Assembly: GCA_005878095.1 (NCBI GenBank)
Contig: VBNH01000052.1
Span: forward strand, 1-34,847
From: Gammaproteobacteria bacterium
GTDB taxonomy: Bacteria > Pseudomonadota > Gammaproteobacteria > Steroidobacterales > Steroidobacteraceae
Direction of reading: 5' to 3'
DNA length: 34,847 nt
In this document: in pieces, positions 32,659 to 34,847 of the stretch
Position numbering within the stretch: position 1 is the stretch's first letter
Layout of the letters: each line of letters begins with the position of its first letter
Notes under the pieces: model-generated
What the model was told of the DNA's origin: nothing
The model's input: the letters and a program-made list of their open reading frames with translations, nothing else
Database searches by the model: none
Position numbers and translations under genes: made by a program

Positions 32659-33453
32659 ATGCGCCTGACCCTGCTTGGCCTGTCGGTGGCGGCGCTCGTT
32701 GCCGGCTGTGCCAGCACCCCGCCGGAGGCGGACCCGGTGCAGCTGAAGTTGAACGATCTCGATGCGCGCCTCACGCGCATCGAGCGCATCGTTGCGAACC
32801 AGGTCGAAGTCGCCCAGCGCCTGGACGAGGTGCAGAGTGCCGTGCGCCAGCTGCGCGGCCGTCTCGAGGAGCTCGAGCACGGCAACGAGGCGTTGGCGAG
32901 GCAGCAGCGCGATCTATACGCCGATCTGGACAAGCGCCTGGCGGCAGCGAGCGGGGCGGCGGGCGGCGCGGCGACCGGCAGCGCCACCGGAGAGACTGCC
33001 GCGCAGGGCGGCGCCACGACCCCGGGCGAAACGCCCGGGGCAGCTGCAGGCAACGCGCCGTCCTCGGTCGAGCAGGCGGTGTATACCCAGGCGTTTGACG
33101 CTCTGAAGGCCGGCAGTTACTCGGTCGCGATCACGGGCTTCAAGGACTTTCTGGGCACCTATCCTGCGAGCCCCTTGGCGGAGAATGCCCAGTACTGGCT
33201 GGGGGAAGCCTACTACGTGAACCACGATTACGAGGCGGCCGCCGGGGCATTCCGCGCGGTGCTCAAGAAATGGCCGGACTCGCGCAAGGCGCCCGATGCG
33301 CTGCTGAAGCTCGGTTACACGCAATCTGCGCAGAGGCAATATTCAGCCGCCCGGGCCACCCTGACCGAGGTCATGCAGAAATACCCGGGGAGCGCCTCCG
33401 CCAAGCTCGCGGCCGACCGGTTGCGCCGCATGGCCACCTCACCCTCCCAGTAA
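32659..33453 (+). CDS. cpoB: Cell division coordinator CpoB (YbgF)
   Basis: A 264-aa envelope protein that couples outer-membrane constriction by Tol-Pal to septal peptidoglycan synthesis. After the signal sequence comes a trimerising coiled coil (about residues 28-105, with LNDLDARLTRIERIV and LRGRLEELEHGNEAL). A Gly/Ala/Thr-rich linker leads to a TPR domain (about 140-264, AENAQYWLGEAYYVNHDYEAAAGAF). The signal ends in LVAGC, a lipobox, so this version is probably a lipoprotein. ATG 32659 is chosen for the AAGGAG site 8 nt upstream; the longer frame to 32632 lacks one. Confidence 0.93.
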   Translation: MRLTLLGLSVAALVAGCASTPPEADPVQLKLNDLDARLTRIERIVANQVEVAQRLDEVQSAVRQLRGRLEELEHGNEALARQQRDLYADLDKRLAAASGAAGGAATGSATGETAAQGGATTPGETPGAAAGNAPSSVEQAVYTQAFDALKAGSYSVAITGFKDFLGTYPASPLAENAQYWLGEAYYVNHDYEAAAGAFRAVLKKWPDSRKAPDALLKLGYTQSAQRQYSAARATLTEVMQKYPGSASAKLAADRLRRMATSPSQ

Positions 33454-33481
33454 GGCATCCCGCGCGGCCAGGGCGCATGCA

Positions 33482-34123
33482 GTGACGCGCCTCAAGATCA
33501 CCGAGATCTTCCACTCCCTGCAGGGCGAGGCGGACACCGCAGGCTGGCCCACGGTGTTCGTGCGCCTCACGGGCTGCCCGCTGCGCTGCCAGTATTGCGA
33601 CACCGCCTATGCCTTCCACGGCGGGGAGTGGTGGGAGCTGGATGCGATCGTGACGCGGGTACGCGAGTTCGGCACGTCGTACGTCTGTGTGACCGGAGGG
33701 GAGCCGCTCGCGCAGCAGGGCTGCGCGCAGCTGCTGACCATGCTGTGCGATGCCGGCCTGCGGGTGTCGCTGGAAACCAGCGGCGCGATGCCGCTCGCAG
33801 GCGTCGATGCGCGGGTGTCCAAAGTCGTCGACGTCAAGACGCCGGGTTCGGGCGAGGAACGCCGCAACCGCTATGAGGAGCTGGCGCGGCTGTGCTCGCG
33901 GGACCTGGTGAAATTCGTGATCTGCGGCCGCAGCGACTACGAGTGGAGTCGCGCCAAGCTGCGCGAGCTCGCCCTCCCGGCCGGCTGCACGGTGTTGTTT
34001 TCGCCGAGTCATGAGCAGCTCGCGGCGCGCGAGCTCGCTGACTGGATACTCGAGGACCGGCTGCCGGTGCGCCTGCAGATCCAGCTGCACAAATACCTGT
34101 GGGGCAATGTGCCGGGAAAGTAG
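33482..34123 (+). CDS. queE: 7-carboxy-7-deazaguanine synthase
   Basis: A 213-aa radical-SAM enzyme making 7-carboxy-7-deazaguanine in queuosine/preQ0 synthesis. The substrate-side [20 protein letters not shown] start is typical. The 4Fe-4S ligands are in [12 protein letters not shown] (Cys-x3-Cys-x2-Cys), and TGGEPLAQ is the SAM-binding GGE motif. GTG 33482 is used because no in-frame ATG is close. It lies 28 nt after cpoB and 1 nt before queC. Confidence 0.95.
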   Translation: MTRLKITEIFHSLQGEADTAGWPTVFVRLTGCPLRCQYCDTAYAFHGGEWWELDAIVTRVREFGTSYVCVTGGEPLAQQGCAQLLTMLCDAGLRVSLETSGAMPLAGVDARVSKVVDVKTPGSGEERRNRYEELARLCSRDLVKFVICGRSDYEWSRAKLRELALPAGCTVLFSPSHEQLAARELADWILEDRLPVRLQIQLHKYLWGNVPGK

Positions 34124-34124
34124 C

Positions 34125-34805
34125 GTGGACGGATCTGCCGCGGTGGTGTTGTTGTCCGGGGGCCTCGACTCGGCCACGGTGCTGGCGATTGCGCGCGAAC
34201 AGGGATTCGACTGTCACGCGCTCTCGGTCGACTACGGGCAGCGCCATGCCGCCGAGCTGGAGGCGGCGCGGCGCGTGGCGCGCGCCGGCGGCGCCCGCGA
34301 GCACCGGGTCATGGGCGTCGATCTCGCCGGCATCGGCGGCTCGGCGCTCACCGACTCACGTCTTGCGGTTCCGGAAACACCCACGACCGGCATACCGATC
34401 ACCTACGTTCCGGCGCGCAACACCATCATGCTGTCGCTCGCGCTCGCCTGGGCCGAGGTGCTCGGGGCGCGTGACGTGTTCATCGGCGTCAACGTGCTGG
34501 ATTCGAGCGGCTATCCGGACTGCAGGCCCGAATTCATCGCCGCCTTCGGCGCGCTCGCGGCGCTCGCCACCAGGGCGGGCGTCGAGGGGAGTCCCTGCCG
34601 CGTGCACACGCCGCTGATCACCCTCAGCAAGGCCGAGATCATCCGCGAAGGCACGCGACTCGGTGTCGATTACAGCCAGACGGTGTCGTGCTATCAGGCG
34701 GACGCACAAGGACGGGCCTGCGGGCGCTGTGACGCGTGCCGGCTGCGGCGCGCGGGGTTCGCGGCGGCGGGGCTGCCGGATCCGACCCGCTATCAACGCC
34801 CCTGA
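34125..34805 (+). CDS. queC: 7-cyano-7-deazaguanine synthase
   Basis: A 226-aa ATP-dependent enzyme that converts the QueE product to preQ0, the queuosine precursor. The PP-loop motif [13 protein letters not shown] is at the N-terminus, followed by [15 protein letters not shown] and [20 protein letters not shown]. The zinc-binding cysteines are in [24 protein letters not shown] (Cys-x8-Cys-x2-Cys-x2-Cys). GTG 34125 directly follows the queE stop. The last 42 bp of the window after it show no gene. Confidence 0.95.
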   Translation: MDGSAAVVLLSGGLDSATVLAIAREQGFDCHALSVDYGQRHAAELEAARRVARAGGAREHRVMGVDLAGIGGSALTDSRLAVPETPTTGIPITYVPARNTIMLSLALAWAEVLGARDVFIGVNVLDSSGYPDCRPEFIAAFGALAALATRAGVEGSPCRVHTPLITLSKAEIIREGTRLGVDYSQTVSCYQADAQGRACGRCDACRLRRAGFAAAGLPDPTRYQRP

Positions 34806-34847
34806 AGCTCAACTCGCTTCGCTGCCGACGGCCGGCGCGGCGCGGCG

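Overview
The window is a high-GC gammaproteobacterial chromosome segment. The block yebC-ruvC-ruvA-ruvB-ybgC-tolQRAB-pal-cpoB-queE-queC, the sucA-sucB-lpdA operon and a monofunctional-type relA point to the Xanthomonadales/Nevskiales/Steroidobacterales part of the class. This is inferred from gene content and order; no marker gene fixes the genus.

Left flank (1-2914). The window opens inside a 4-hydroxybenzoate 3-monooxygenase gene (pobA). A ParDE-type toxin-antitoxin pair with a palindromic operator follows, then a DUF2189 membrane protein and a tRNA-Arg(CCT) gene.

Integrated element (about 2892-12196). A 9.3 kb integrative mobilizable element sits in the 3' end of the tRNA-Arg gene. A 21-bp direct repeat (2892-2912 and 12176-12196) bounds it, and repeats resembling integrase arm sites lie inside both ends. 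It carries a P4-type tyrosine recombinase, an AlpA-like regulator, a MobC/relaxase/accessory mobilization module and a convincing oriT candidate at 7038-7062. Its cargo is of two kinds. The first is a translationally coupled pair of an RNase H/RuvC-fold protein and a Ser/Thr protein kinase, with a perfect CRP-type palindrome upstream. I recognise no described system with this pairing, so it is the best candidate here for a new (possibly anti-phage) system. The second is a short run of integron gene cassettes on the minus strand, with two full 125-bp attC sites and no integron integrase. One cassette carries a DUF6883/DUF4926 pair. A two-TM membrane protein and a small membrane protein lie beside the cassettes.

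Metal and transport region (12253-17576). A probable minus-strand operon encodes an Nramp-like transporter with altered metal-site motifs, a 58-aa membrane protein and a soluble PRC-barrel/MgtE-N/CBS protein. A DHA2-type MFS exporter coupled to a DUF1348 protein and a DUF5658 membrane protein follow.

Core region (17650-34805). sucA-sucB-lpdA encode the 2-oxoglutarate dehydrogenase complex and converge on relA. From a region shared with relA, a long plus-strand run begins: a YebC-family protein with an apparently shortened N-terminal domain, the RuvABC Holliday-junction machinery, YbgC and the complete Tol-Pal envelope system, then queE and queC for queuosine precursor synthesis. Many of these genes overlap by 1-8 bp or are separated by only a few bases, suggesting co-transcription and translational coupling.
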